A DNA stretch of 64,000 nucleotides from the NCBI RefSeq assembly GCF_000145035.1, contig NC_014387.1:124001-188000 (forward strand), read 5' to 3'. The translations under genes were made by a program, and so were the position numbers. The notes beneath the pieces were generated by a model. That model did no database searches, was not told the DNA's origin, and saw nothing but the letters and a program-made list of their open reading frames with translations. Below, piece by piece: positions 44,973 through 54,248 of this stretch. The DNA comes from Butyrivibrio proteoclasticus B316. GTDB lineage: Bacteria > Bacillota > Clostridia > Lachnospirales > Lachnospiraceae. Each line of letters opens with the position of its first letter. Position 1 is the first letter of the stretch.

Positions 44973-46703
44973 ATGGATAATGACTGTGAACAGAACAGGA
45001 ATCAAGAAATGAAAAAAGACTGGTACAAGGAGATGAGCTTCTACCAGATATGGGTCAGAAGCTTTGCTGATGGCGACGGTGACGGAATAGGAGATCTCTA
45101 TGGAGTTTATGATAAGCTTGAGTATGTCAAATCTCTTGGCGTAGATGGAATCTGGTTCTCGCCAATCTATCCGTCTCCTAATGCTGATTATGGCTATGAT
45201 ATTTCTGATTACAAAGACATACATCCGGATTTCGGAGACCTTGACCAGTTCAAAAAAATGCTGAACAAAGCTCATGAACTTGGACTTAAAGTCATCATGG
45301 ACCTGGTAGTTAACCACACTTCAGATGAGCATCCATGGTTTATCGAGAGCAAAAAGGGCAGGGATAATCCTTATAGCGACTATTATATCTGGCGTGATAA
45401 GCCAAATAACTGGGACAGCTTATTTGAGGGCAAAGCCTGGGAGTATTGCAAGGAGCGAGGGCAGTACTACCTTCATATTTTTGCCAAAAAACAACCTGAC
45501 CTTAACATGGACAATCCAAAGGTCAGACAGGAAGTTAAGGACATCATGCGCTTTTGGCTGGATATGGGAGTTGACGGATTTAGAGAGGATGTAATTAACT
45601 TCATTTCCAAAAAAGAAGGCCTTCCCAATGGAATACCTTTTTTACCAGCTGTTAATGGAATGCCCTATTACAAGGACGGACCGCATATTCACGAGTACCT
45701 TGCCGAGTTTAGGAAGGTGTGCGATGAATATGACTGCTTTCAGCTGGGCGAAGGACCGATGACTACTGTTAAATCGGCTATGAAATACCTGACCGGGCCA
45801 ACCAAGTCCCTTGATATGATGTTCTCTTTTGACCACATGATGGCGGATTGCCTGTACACAGAGTACATCCACAGGCCATTTTCTCTGATAAAACTCAAGA
45901 AAGCTTTTACAAAGTGGCAGTACGCATTGGCAGGCAAGGGATGGAATGCTCTTTATCTTGAGAATCACGACCATCCCCGTATTATCAGCAGGTATGGAAG
46001 TGAGCACTTCTGGCGGGAAAGCGGAACCATGCTGGCCGCAAGCTATATTTTCCAGCAGGGTACGCCTTTTATATATCAGGGGCAGGAAATTGGCATGACC
46101 AATATAAGGCTCATGTCAATCGACCAATACGTGGACGTTTCCAGCATAACCAACTACCAGACCTATCATCTCAAGGAGGACCCGGAGAGGCGCCTTCACA
46201 GAATTCACTTATCAAGCCGTGATTCAGCAAGAACCCCTGTCCAGTGGGATGACACAGAGAATGCAGGATTTTCAGAGGTAAGGCCTTGGTTCTATGTTAA
46301 TCCCAACTATAAGAGGGTTAATGTTAAAAGAGAAGAGCGCGACCCAGACAGTATTCTTAATTTCTACAGGAAATGCCTTGCTCTTAGGAAAAGTTCTAAA
46401 ACACTAATATATGGAGATTACACAGAGCATTTTCCCAAGGATAAAAACATATACATGTATGAGCGAAGTCTTAATGGAGAGAGCTACCTGATCATTTGCT
46501 CATTTTCAAGACTTCCTGTTAAGGCCAATAAGCCATCTAAGTTTGCGGGAAGACATGGCGAGCTTGTGCTGTGCAATTATCCAAAAGAGCCGGTCTCATA
46601 TAACGGAGTATTTGACCATATAGAGCAGGAACTGAGCGAAATAGAGCTTCGAAAAGGATATTTTCGACCTTTTGAAACACGAGTATATAGATATACGCAG
46701 TAA
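44973..46703 (+). CDS. GH13 alpha-glucosidase, oligo-1,6-glucosidase type
   Basis: 576-residue cytoplasmic enzyme of the GH13 oligo-1,6-glucosidase/trehalose-6-phosphate hydrolase branch. Conserved regions are DLVVNHTSDEHPWF (region I), GVDGFREDVINF with the nucleophile Asp (II), FQLGEGPM with the acid Glu (III) and LENHDHPRI with the third Asp (IV). It begins SFYQIWVRSFADGDGDGIGDL. It releases glucose from short alpha-glucans or isomaltose-type sugars; linkage specificity is not certain. ATG 44973 or the in-frame ATG 45009 (AGGA upstream) could be the true start. Confidence 0.92.
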   Translation: MDNDCEQNRNQEMKKDWYKEMSFYQIWVRSFADGDGDGIGDLYGVYDKLEYVKSLGVDGIWFSPIYPSPNADYGYDISDYKDIHPDFGDLDQFKKMLNKAHELGLKVIMDLVVNHTSDEHPWFIESKKGRDNPYSDYYIWRDKPNNWDSLFEGKAWEYCKERGQYYLHIFAKKQPDLNMDNPKVRQEVKDIMRFWLDMGVDGFREDVINFISKKEGLPNGIPFLPAVNGMPYYKDGPHIHEYLAEFRKVCDEYDCFQLGEGPMTTVKSAMKYLTGPTKSLDMMFSFDHMMADCLYTEYIHRPFSLIKLKKAFTKWQYALAGKGWNALYLENHDHPRIISRYGSEHFWRESGTMLAASYIFQQGTPFIYQGQEIGMTNIRLMSIDQYVDVSSITNYQTYHLKEDPERRLHRIHLSSRDSARTPVQWDDTENAGFSEVRPWFYVNPNYKRVNVKREERDPDSILNFYRKCLALRKSSKTLIYGDYTEHFPKDKNIYMYERSLNGESYLIICSFSRLPVKANKPSKFAGRHGELVLCNYPKEPVSYNGVFDHIEQELSEIELRKGYFRPFETRVYRYTQ

Positions 46704-46732
46704 AAACATAGCTTAATAAATATTAATGTGAA

Positions 46733-46780
46733 AAGAGGCTACGCACCATCCGCAAATGATTGGTACGCGGCCTCTTTTCT
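46733..46780. terminator. Bidirectional intrinsic terminator
   Basis: AAGAGGC-TA-CG-C-ACCA pairs with TGGT-A-CG-CG-GCCTCTT around an AT-rich loop, with TTTTCT after it. It separates the GH13 gene from the convergent chemoreceptor gene. Confidence 0.8.
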
Positions 46781-46828
46781 ATGTGTGTGAACATTCAATA
46801 TCTATACTGAATGAACAAGGGCTTAATA

Positions 46829-48838
46829 TTATTTGAAGAAACTCATATCTTCATTGAGCTTCGCAGCGATTTCTTTCAGGTTGTTAGCAGAACCGGCAAG
46901 AGTTGTAACTGTTGCAGAGAGTTCTTCCATAGAAGCTCCGGTCTCTTCACTGGACGCAGCGTTTTCTTCGGAGATAGCGGAGAGGGCACTCATTGTATCA
47001 ACAACGGCATTCTTGGAGCTTTCACATGTTTCGGCTCCTCTTGATATTCTCTGTACGCCTCCAACAGTAGATGCGATATCTTCCAGCATACTGTTAACAC
47101 TTGTGAGTGTTTCGCCAAGAGCGCTCTGCTGAGTGATATTACTGTCTTTGATGGACTCAGCAGCAGAAACAGCAGCTTTGGACTGATCGAGCAGGATATC
47201 CATTTCCTGTCTGATGTCGTCTGCCATCTTCTTGGAATCTTCAGCAAGTTTGCCAATTTCTTCAGCAACAACGGCAAATCCTTTTCCGGCTTCACCGGCT
47301 CTAGCAGCCTCGATACTTGCATTCAGTGACAACAGGTTAGTCTGAGTCGCAATTGAAGAAATACCTTCAACCTTATCATTGATATTTGTAACAGCGTTCT
47401 GAGTAGCAGAAATTGTGGATGAGATTTCATCAATCTTACCAGTCATCTCGTTGCTGGACTCCTGAAGGTTAGAAAGAGAAGCTGATGAAGCTTCTGAAGC
47501 TTCCTGCATTCTGCTCGCAAGACCTTCAAGGTCATTAGTAGATGTCTGCACATCTACAACGGCATCGCCGATATTTCCAACGTTTTCGGATGCGTTCTGA
47601 ATTTCGTCAGCCTGCTGGGTTGCTCCGGAAGCAATTTCCTGTACGGCATTGGATACATCTTCCGCTGTCTGAGAAATCTGGTCGGCCATATCGGAAAGTT
47701 CCATTGAAGAACTTTCAACATCATTGGCGGATGCTTTTATGCTGGTAACAATATCATCAAGTTTTTCTATAACTGTATTTGTATTGTTGACCATTGCGCC
47801 AAATTCGTCTTTTTGCTGGGTAAACTTATCAATCTTGGCAAAACGTCCATCTGCAAGCTTGGAAAGTGACTCATTAACTGCTTTGATAGGATTTGTAAAG
47901 CTGTTTGCCATGAGAAGTGAAATTACGGAGGCAATAATAAGCATTATAATACCAACTACTACGGTGATCATGGCAGTTGTCTTGGCAGCAGCCATAGCCT
48001 GATCATAATTAGCTGAAACAACAATCCTATATCCGGTAGTAGAATCTGTAAACCACGACATAATGAGCTTACTTTCAAAAGAGGTAGAGTCAATAATTGT
48101 ACCTGCGTCATCTCCTGAAGCATAGGCTGCGCCTGTAAGATCATAAACATCATCAGGTCCAAGCTCTAATTTGGCGTGAGCAGCCATCAGCTTGTCTCTA
48201 TCCATAATGAAAGCGTCATCGGTTTCTGCTTGTAGGAAATTATGAAGTTCATCAAGATTGTAGTTTCTCTGAACTTCACCAAGAATATTACCGGACTCAT
48301 CCTTAATAGGAACTGCCATTGTAATCTGGCGGGCACCGGTGGTTTTATTTGTAAGTACGTTGGATATAAATATATTTCCTTTAATTGCTTCCTGGAAGTA
48401 TTCTCTATCTTTGACATCTACTAATTTGCCACTGGATCGGACTTTTTGCATTCCGGTAGTATCGGCAATGGCCATAACATTACCATCATTTAGAATGTTA
48501 TCGCCTGCGGTCAGCATCTTTACCATGACATCATCTTCGATTCCGGCAGTTCCCTGCATATAAACTATAGTGGTAGGGTTATCGGCAACTGATCTTAGAA
48601 CCATCAGGTTTTTATCGATTATATCTTCATAGCTGGCTGCAAGGTATTTAGCCTGCCAAGCCAGAGCAGTCTCAGCATCAGTCTGAGCTTTTCTGGTAGA
48701 AGTGATGTAACTGATCACGAGTGACACTATAAGAGGAACTGCCACTACCAGGAGCATAACAGCAATCAGCCTTGTTTTAATGCTGTTTTTTAAAGAAATA
48801 TCATTTTTTCCTTTTTGATTTTTAGATTCTTTTGCCAT
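46829..48838 (-). CDS. Methyl-accepting chemotaxis protein
   Basis: 669-residue chemoreceptor. A first membrane helix ([21 protein letters not shown], about 20-40) is followed by an extracellular Cache-type sensor ([45 protein letters not shown]), a second helix ([21 protein letters not shown]), a HAMP domain and a cytoplasmic coiled coil with the hairpin tip [37 protein letters not shown] that contacts CheA and CheW. Cache domains bind small ligands such as amino or organic acids; the ligand is unknown. GGAGG precedes the start. No other chemotaxis gene is nearby. Confidence 0.95.
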   Translation of the reverse strand: MAKESKNQKGKNDISLKNSIKTRLIAVMLLVVAVPLIVSLVISYITSTRKAQTDAETALAWQAKYLAASYEDIIDKNLMVLRSVADNPTTIVYMQGTAGIEDDVMVKMLTAGDNILNDGNVMAIADTTGMQKVRSSGKLVDVKDREYFQEAIKGNIFISNVLTNKTTGARQITMAVPIKDESGNILGEVQRNYNLDELHNFLQAETDDAFIMDRDKLMAAHAKLELGPDDVYDLTGAAYASGDDAGTIIDSTSFESKLIMSWFTDSTTGYRIVVSANYDQAMAAAKTTAMITVVVGIIMLIIASVISLLMANSFTNPIKAVNESLSKLADGRFAKIDKFTQQKDEFGAMVNNTNTVIEKLDDIVTSIKASANDVESSSMELSDMADQISQTAEDVSNAVQEIASGATQQADEIQNASENVGNIGDAVVDVQTSTNDLEGLASRMQEASEASSASLSNLQESSNEMTGKIDEISSTISATQNAVTNINDKVEGISSIATQTNLLSLNASIEAARAGEAGKGFAVVAEEIGKLAEDSKKMADDIRQEMDILLDQSKAAVSAAESIKDSNITQQSALGETLTSVNSMLEDIASTVGGVQRISRGAETCESSKNAVVDTMSALSAISEENAASSEETGASMEELSATVTTLAGSANNLKEIAAKLNEDMSFFK

Positions 48839-48998
48839 AATAAAACCTCCATGATTGATAATAGAAGCTACCGCTTTAATTATCTAACATGGAGGCAAAT
48901 AATAACAGTGCTATATTCTTATTTTAATATTAACAATTTATGAAAAAACGATAATTGCATAAAATTAAATGACGCGTTAACTAACATACTTTTGCATA

Positions 48999-50366
48999 TC
49001 ATGTTGCCAGATGCAGCAAATTTGTCGCTATGTTGAAATAAACAAGGAGCGACAACGCATCTACTATTGTTGTGATGAATGGACTCGCCATAACAGCAGG
49101 GTCAAAGCCGACTTTGGATGCCAGCATTGGGAGGCAACAGCCGACCATCTTGGCAATCAGCACAACTATTAAGAGTGTCAGGCATATAACTGCAGCTACA
49201 GGAAGCGCAAGCTTATCAAATAATAAGAGCTTGGCAAAATTGGCTACAGATAAAGTTAATCCGCACAGTACAGCTACTCGTATCTCTTTCCAGATAATCT
49301 TCAGAAGGTCCGAAAACTCAATTTCTTTAAGCGAAAGAGCACGGATAATTGAAACGCTTGCCTGCCCTCCGGCATTACCACCTGTATCCATCAGCATGGG
49401 AATGTATGCTGTCAGGATAACATAGGCAGAAAGGGCATCTTCAAATCCTGTGATGATAGCGCCTGTAAATGTAGCACTGATCATGAGGAATAAGAGCCAC
49501 GGAATTCTGCTCTTGTAGGTTTCAAATATTCCTACCTTGGGATAGGGCTTGTCAGATGGCACGATAGCAGCCATCTTCTCGATATCCTCGGTAGCCTCTT
49601 CTTCCATGATGTCCACTACGTCATCGATGGTGATGATGCCGACCATACGGGTCTCTGCATCAACAACAGGCATCGCTGTAAAGCCGTATTTCTGGAACAT
49701 TCTGGCAGCTTCTTCCTGGTCGGTAAGGGTGCCGATACTGATAACGTTGGTGTTCATGATGTCACCGATGATCTCTTCAGGCTTCATGATCAGCAGGTAT
49801 CTGAGGGCAACTGTTCCTACCAGAACTTTCTGTCTTGTAACTACGTAGCAGATGTTGATCGTCTCTGAATCGACACCTTTTTTACGTATACGCTCAATAG
49901 CATCTGCGACAGTCATGTCCTCACGAAGATCTACGTACTCCACAGTCATGATACTGCCGGCAGAATCCTCAGGATACTGTAACAAATGGTTAATATCAGC
50001 CCTTGTTTCAGGACTTGCATTGGCCAGAATACGCTTAACTACATTGGCAGGCATTTCCTCCAAAAGGTCAGTAGCGTCATCGGCCATCAGATTGTCGATA
50101 ATGTTGGAAGCTTCACGGTCTGAAAGTGATTTGATAATATACTGCTGAACGTCCAGTTCCAGATCTGCAAATACATCAGCTGCCATATCTTTGGGCAGGA
50201 TTCTGAACATCTTAAGAGAATCCTCGTCCTCCATCTCACTCATAGCAGCAGCGATATCTGTTGTATTCATTTCTGAGATGGTCTGGCGAAGCAGAGTGTA
50301 TTTCCTGGACTCAAGAAGCTCCTGCAGTATTTCAGCGGTTGTCTTCTCTTCTTCTTGTAATTCCAT
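48999..50366 (-). CDS. mgtE: Magnesium transporter MgtE
   Basis: 455-residue MgtE channel: N-terminal helical domain (ISEMNTTDIAAAMSEMEDED ...), two CBS domains (about 140-260) that bind Mg and gate the pore, then five helices with the family signatures MLMDTGGNAGGQASV and FDPAVMASPFITTIVDA. AAAGGAG lies before ATG 50366. The upstream 150 bases hold a leader ORF overlapping this start and a GGTGGTT/AACCACC pairing, so leader-based control is likely. Confidence 0.94.
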   Translation of the reverse strand: MELQEEEKTTAEILQELLESRKYTLLRQTISEMNTTDIAAAMSEMEDEDSLKMFRILPKDMAADVFADLELDVQQYIIKSLSDREASNIIDNLMADDATDLLEEMPANVVKRILANASPETRADINHLLQYPEDSAGSIMTVEYVDLREDMTVADAIERIRKKGVDSETINICYVVTRQKVLVGTVALRYLLIMKPEEIIGDIMNTNVISIGTLTDQEEAARMFQKYGFTAMPVVDAETRMVGIITIDDVVDIMEEEATEDIEKMAAIVPSDKPYPKVGIFETYKSRIPWLLFLMISATFTGAIITGFEDALSAYVILTAYIPMLMDTGGNAGGQASVSIIRALSLKEIEFSDLLKIIWKEIRVAVLCGLTLSVANFAKLLLFDKLALPVAAVICLTLLIVVLIAKMVGCCLPMLASKVGFDPAVMASPFITTIVDALSLLVYFNIATNLLHLAT

Positions 50367-50463
50367 TGTAATAATCTCCTTTTATTAAGTTGGTGGTTAT
50401 AGCTGGCATGGTACTTCGACCAGGAGCAGAATCGCTACTGCATATATGTGAATCTGACTTCAT
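50332..50463 (-). CDS. Possible leader peptide overlapping the mgtE start
   Basis: A 43-codon ORF (MKSDSHICSSDSAPGRS, then TMPAITTN ...) starts at 50463 with AAGG/GGTGG upstream and runs 35 bases into mgtE in another frame; an in-frame ATG at 50475 is an alternative start. It is polar and contains prolines, as do leader peptides of enteric mgtA and mgtCBR. Its coding sequence lies inside a stem closed by GGTGGTT (50473-50467) and AACCACC (50398-50392). Whether peptide, RNA fold or both matter is open. Confidence 0.45.
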   Translation of the reverse strand: MKSDSHICSSDSAPGRSTMPAITTNLIKGDYYNGITRRREDNR

Positions 50464-50721
50464 TAAAACCACCATCCTTTCTTTCGGAGATTTATTCATT
50501 CGAAGAATGAACACGAATTATACCGCATATTTTATAGATTGAAACAAACAGAATTGTTGGAAACTTTTTTATATGCAATATTACTTTAACACAGAATGTC
50601 TGGTGATGGTATATGTTTTTCTTCCTGAGTTATATATTTCAAATCTTAGATGTGCTATGCTTTTATGGCAGAAACACTTTATATACAAGGTAAAGATAAG
50701 TAGGATAACGAGGTATTTATA

Positions 50722-53199
50722 ATGGAGAAATGGGCAAGAATCAAATACACACCAAATCTTCCGCTTGGAGAGAATGGTGAAAGGGTTACAGCGAGTCAGA
50801 AGCACATTGAACTTTCATGCGAGGCAGCCTGTGAGGGAATGGTACTTCTCAAGAATGACAGAAACGTTCTTCCTATCAGAAAGGGCACAAGAGTAGCCCT
50901 CTTTGGAAAGGGAGTATTTGACTATGTAAAAGGCGGCGGTGGTAGCGGAGATGTAACAGTTCCTTACATCAGAAACCTCTACGAAGGCCTTTCTCAGTAC
51001 ACATCAGACATTTCAATTTACGACAAATCTGTCAGATTCTATCAGGAATATGTAGCAGACCAGTACAGACTTGGAATTGCGCCAGGCATGATCAAAGAGC
51101 CGGCTCTTCCGGAAGATATTCTCGCAGATGCAGCAGCCTATGCAGATACAGCAATCATCGCGATCAGCAGATTCTCCGGAGAAGGCTGGGACAGAAAGGT
51201 TGCAGGCGTTGACAGAGAAATCAAGTGCGAAGCTAAGGATCTCGTAGAACAGGGCAACAAGATATTTGATCATGGTGATTTCTACCTCACAAATGCTGAG
51301 AAGAAGATGGTCAAGATGGTAAAAGAGAACTTCTCAAGCGTCATTGTGGTCATGAATGTCGGAGGAGTTGTAGATACAACATGGTTTAAAAATGATGACC
51401 AGATTTCATCAGTCCTCATGGCATGGCAGGGCGGAATTGAAGGCGGACTTGCCGCAGCCAGGATCCTTCTTGGCAAGGTTAATCCTTCAGGTAAGCTCTC
51501 AGATACATTCGCAGCAAGGCTTGAAGACTATCCTTCAACAGAGGGCTTCCACGAAGATGATGACTACGTGGATTACACAGAAGATATCTACGTTGGCTAT
51601 AGATATTTCGAGACCATTCCCGGGGCAAAAGAGAAAGTTAACTACCCCTTTGGATATGGCCTTTCCTATACAACATTTCTCTTAGAAGACTATAAAGCAG
51701 AACCGTTTGTGGTTTCTGCAGCAGACGAGGTCGGTAAATCTGATAGCGACCTTGTAGATGCAATTGTAGCTTCAGTTACAGTTACAAACGTTGGCAAGAT
51801 CCCGGGCAAAGAGGTTGTTCAGCTCTACTACAGCGCTCCTCAGGGCAAGCTCGGTAAACCTGCCAAAGTCCTTGGCGGCTATGCCAAGACAAGGCTACTT
51901 CAGCCGGGAGAGAGCCAGAGAGTGACAATTGCTCTTTATATGGAGGATATGGCATCTTACGACGACCTTGGCAAGGTTAAAAAGGCTGCATGGCTCCTTG
52001 AAAAAGGTGAATATCATTTCTTCCTTGGAACATCTGTAAGAGACACAAGGCTTCTTGATTACACCTACGAACTTTCTAAGAACATAATAGTTGAACAGGT
52101 CTCAAACAAGCTCGTTCCAACATCTCTTCCCAAGAGAATGCTTGCTGATGGCACATATGAGGAACTCCCTCAGACAGAACCTGTAGATACTTATGCAACA
52201 ATCTTCCCAAGACCTAAGAACTGGAAAGAAACAATTGAGCACGACGTATTAAAGACTCCTGTAGTTCGCCCACAGGACAGATTCCAGCTCTTTTTGCCAC
52301 CTAAGGAAGGTGACCCTAAGAAATTTATTGAAGTTGCAGAATGCAAGGTGACACTTGAAGACTTTATTGCACAGCTATCTAACGAGCAGCTTGCAAGCCT
52401 TCTTGGAGGACAGCCAAATGTCGGAATGGCTAACACCTTTGGATACGGCAACCTTCCTGAGGTTGGAGTTCCTAATGCCCAGACCTGTGATGGTCCTGCA
52501 GGTGTCCGTATTGCACCGGAAGTTGGTGTTGTGACAACAGCATTCCCATGTTCAACACTTCTTGCATGCACATGGAATGAAGATATCTGCTACGAAGTCG
52601 GAGTTGCAGGCGGAGAAGAGGCCAAAGAGTGCAACTTTGGTGCATGGCTTACTCCTGCTGTTAACATCCATAGAAGCCCTCTTTGCGGCAGAAACTTTGA
52701 GTACTACTCCGAAGATCCATTCCTTGCAGGTAAACAGGCAGCAGCTATGGTTCGTGGTATTCAGAGCAACAACATAATTGCTACACCTAAACATTTTGCC
52801 CTCAACAACAAGGAATCCAATAGAAAAGGCAGCGATTCACGTGCTTCTGAGCGTGCGATCAGAGAAATATATTTAAAGGCCTTTGAAATCATTGTTAAAG
52901 AGGCAGAGCCCTGGAGCATCATGTCTTCATACAATATAGTTAACGGTCAGAGATCATCCGAATCTCACGACCTTCTCACAGGAATCCTCCGCGATGAGTG
53001 GGGCTTTGAAGGTGTTGTAGTCAGCGACTGGTGGGGCTTTGGTGAGCATTACAAGGAAGTCCTTGCAGGCAACGATATCAAGATGGGCTGTGGTTATACA
53101 GAACAGCTCCTGGAGGCAATTGATAAGAAGGCTCTTAAGAGAAAAGATTTGGAAAAGAGCGCAGAGCGAGTTCTCAAGATGCTTCTCAAACTCGACTAA
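50722..53199 (+). CDS. bglA: Beta-glucosidase GH3 with swapped domain order
   Basis: 825-residue cytoplasmic glycosidase. The (alpha/beta)6 sandwich normally found second comes first (ACEGMVLLKNDRNVLPI, FGKGVFDYVKGGG, then SSVIVVMNVGGVVD), followed by the Fn3-like domain (VTNVGKIPGKEVVQLYYSAP, about residues 350-450). The TIM-barrel domain comes last (TCDGPAGVRI, NIHRSPLCGRNFEYYSEDP, TPKHFALNN) with the nucleophile Asp769 in VVSDWWG. This inverted order is known from Butyrivibrio fibrisolvens BglA and yeast homologues. It hydrolyses cellobiose-type beta-glucosides. GAGGT lies 7 bases before ATG 50722. There is no signal peptide. Confidence 0.94.
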   Translation: MEKWARIKYTPNLPLGENGERVTASQKHIELSCEAACEGMVLLKNDRNVLPIRKGTRVALFGKGVFDYVKGGGGSGDVTVPYIRNLYEGLSQYTSDISIYDKSVRFYQEYVADQYRLGIAPGMIKEPALPEDILADAAAYADTAIIAISRFSGEGWDRKVAGVDREIKCEAKDLVEQGNKIFDHGDFYLTNAEKKMVKMVKENFSSVIVVMNVGGVVDTTWFKNDDQISSVLMAWQGGIEGGLAAARILLGKVNPSGKLSDTFAARLEDYPSTEGFHEDDDYVDYTEDIYVGYRYFETIPGAKEKVNYPFGYGLSYTTFLLEDYKAEPFVVSAADEVGKSDSDLVDAIVASVTVTNVGKIPGKEVVQLYYSAPQGKLGKPAKVLGGYAKTRLLQPGESQRVTIALYMEDMASYDDLGKVKKAAWLLEKGEYHFFLGTSVRDTRLLDYTYELSKNIIVEQVSNKLVPTSLPKRMLADGTYEELPQTEPVDTYATIFPRPKNWKETIEHDVLKTPVVRPQDRFQLFLPPKEGDPKKFIEVAECKVTLEDFIAQLSNEQLASLLGGQPNVGMANTFGYGNLPEVGVPNAQTCDGPAGVRIAPEVGVVTTAFPCSTLLACTWNEDICYEVGVAGGEEAKECNFGAWLTPAVNIHRSPLCGRNFEYYSEDPFLAGKQAAAMVRGIQSNNIIATPKHFALNNKESNRKGSDSRASERAIREIYLKAFEIIVKEAEPWSIMSSYNIVNGQRSSESHDLLTGILRDEWGFEGVVVSDWWGFGEHYKEVLAGNDIKMGCGYTEQLLEAIDKKALKRKDLEKSAERVLKMLLKLD

Positions 53200-53270
53200 G
53201 CTCAAAGCCGCTTAGAATAAACGTTTAAGTCATAAAAAAGTAATGTATTGTTCATAAACTATCAATATTT

Positions 53271-53332
53271 TTCTGACAATTTGTCGTATAATATAAATAT
53301 GATATAGTTGTTGGGAATATCTTCTGACAATT
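53271..53332 (+). promoter_or_regulatory. -10 box with direct repeat TTCTGACAATT
   Basis: TATAAT at 53287-53292 lies directly after GACAATTTGTC (53274-53284), an odd-centred palindrome. TTCTGACAATT occurs at 53271-53281 and again at 53322-53332, upstream and downstream of the expected start. This suggests a repressor for the following lipoprotein gene. A -35 box is not clear. Confidence 0.5.
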
Positions 53333-53376
53333 GTATCAGGAGAAAGTTGTGGAACTACAACTTCGGAGGTATGTCT

Positions 53377-54018
53377 ATGAACAAAAAAGCTATTGTTGGT
53401 ATTTTTATGTCCATTTTGATGGCCGGGCTCGTTGGATGTGCCGGTAGCGGTGATGCCCAGGCAGGAGATGACCTCAAGCCGGTTATTTATCTTTATCCAC
53501 AGGAAGATAATGCCGAGATTTCAGTAAGCCTTGATTACAACGGAAATCTGGTTGACCTGATTCCTGAGTTTAATGCAGATAAGACATGGAATGTTACAGC
53601 TAACAAAGATGGCAAGATTACCTTTGAAGGACAGACTTATGACTATCTGTTTTGGGAAGGCGATCCGAATTACTCCTATGACTTCTACTCAGGATTCTGT
53701 GTAAAGGGATCTGATACCAGGGATTTCCTCAATGAGAAGCTAACAATACTGGGACTTAGTGATTCTGAGAAGGCTGAGTTTATAGAATTCTGGCTTCCTA
53801 TGATGGAGAAGAATCCATATAACCTCATCAGCTTCCAGGGGGCAACCTACAACAACGGAGCCAAGCTCACAGTTAATCCGACGCCTGATTCACTTATCCG
53901 TGTATTCATGGCCTGGTATCCGACAGATAAGTTTATCAAGATCAATCCACAGTATCTTGAGACACCCACCAGAACAGGTTTCACTGTAGTTGAGTGGGGC
54001 GGAAATAAAGTTAAGTGA
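53377..54018 (+). CDS. Lipoprotein of unknown function
   Basis: 213-residue secreted lipoprotein: signal MNKKAIVGIFMSILMAG and lipobox LVGC, then a globular domain that opens with KPVIYLYPQEDNAEISVSLDYNG. The KPVIYLYP pattern is recurrent in Clostridia proteins, but I know no function. The domain contains paired aromatic motifs (YDYLFWEGDPNYSYDF, FMAWYPTDKFI) and ends TGFTVVEWGG. I chose ATG 53377, 6 bases from GGAGGT; ATG 53371 is too close to that site. A long hairpin follows the gene. Confidence 0.82.
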   Translation: MNKKAIVGIFMSILMAGLVGCAGSGDAQAGDDLKPVIYLYPQEDNAEISVSLDYNGNLVDLIPEFNADKTWNVTANKDGKITFEGQTYDYLFWEGDPNYSYDFYSGFCVKGSDTRDFLNEKLTILGLSDSEKAEFIEFWLPMMEKNPYNLISFQGATYNNGAKLTVNPTPDSLIRVFMAWYPTDKFIKINPQYLETPTRTGFTVVEWGGNKVK

Positions 54019-54057
54019 AAATAAACTTGAAACTATATAGCGTATGATTTAAAATGT

Positions 54058-54096
54058 TGTGCGTGATATTGTAAGAAGATTGCAATATCACGCACA
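54058..54096. terminator. Long perfect hairpin after the lipoprotein gene
   Basis: TGTGCGTGATATTG (54058-54071) pairs over 14 bp with 54083-54096 around TAAGAAGATTG, followed by TTTATATT. It is terminator-like with an imperfect T-run. In the rest of 54019-54248 I see no T-box or other aspS leader element. Confidence 0.7.
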
Positions 54097-54248
54097 TTTA
54101 TATTATGCAATTATATAGTAAGAAATGAGCAGTCCATATGATAAGCGGCATACACAAGGAACGATTTAGCAAGAAATGCTATTGGAGTGACGGTGGATGC
54201 CATTAACATATGGATTGCGGAGTACATTATAGAAATGGAGTAGATATT

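Noticed and set aside
50392..50473. tRNA gene in the mgtE leader
   Set aside because: The 7-bp closing stem and about 80-base length are suggestive, but there is no T-loop GTTCRA, no CCA-ready end and no cloverleaf.
54019..54248. T-box leader before aspS
   Set aside because: No AGGGTGG-type or TGGnACCGCG antiterminator sequence and no specifier loop could be found; the hairpin present belongs to the preceding gene.
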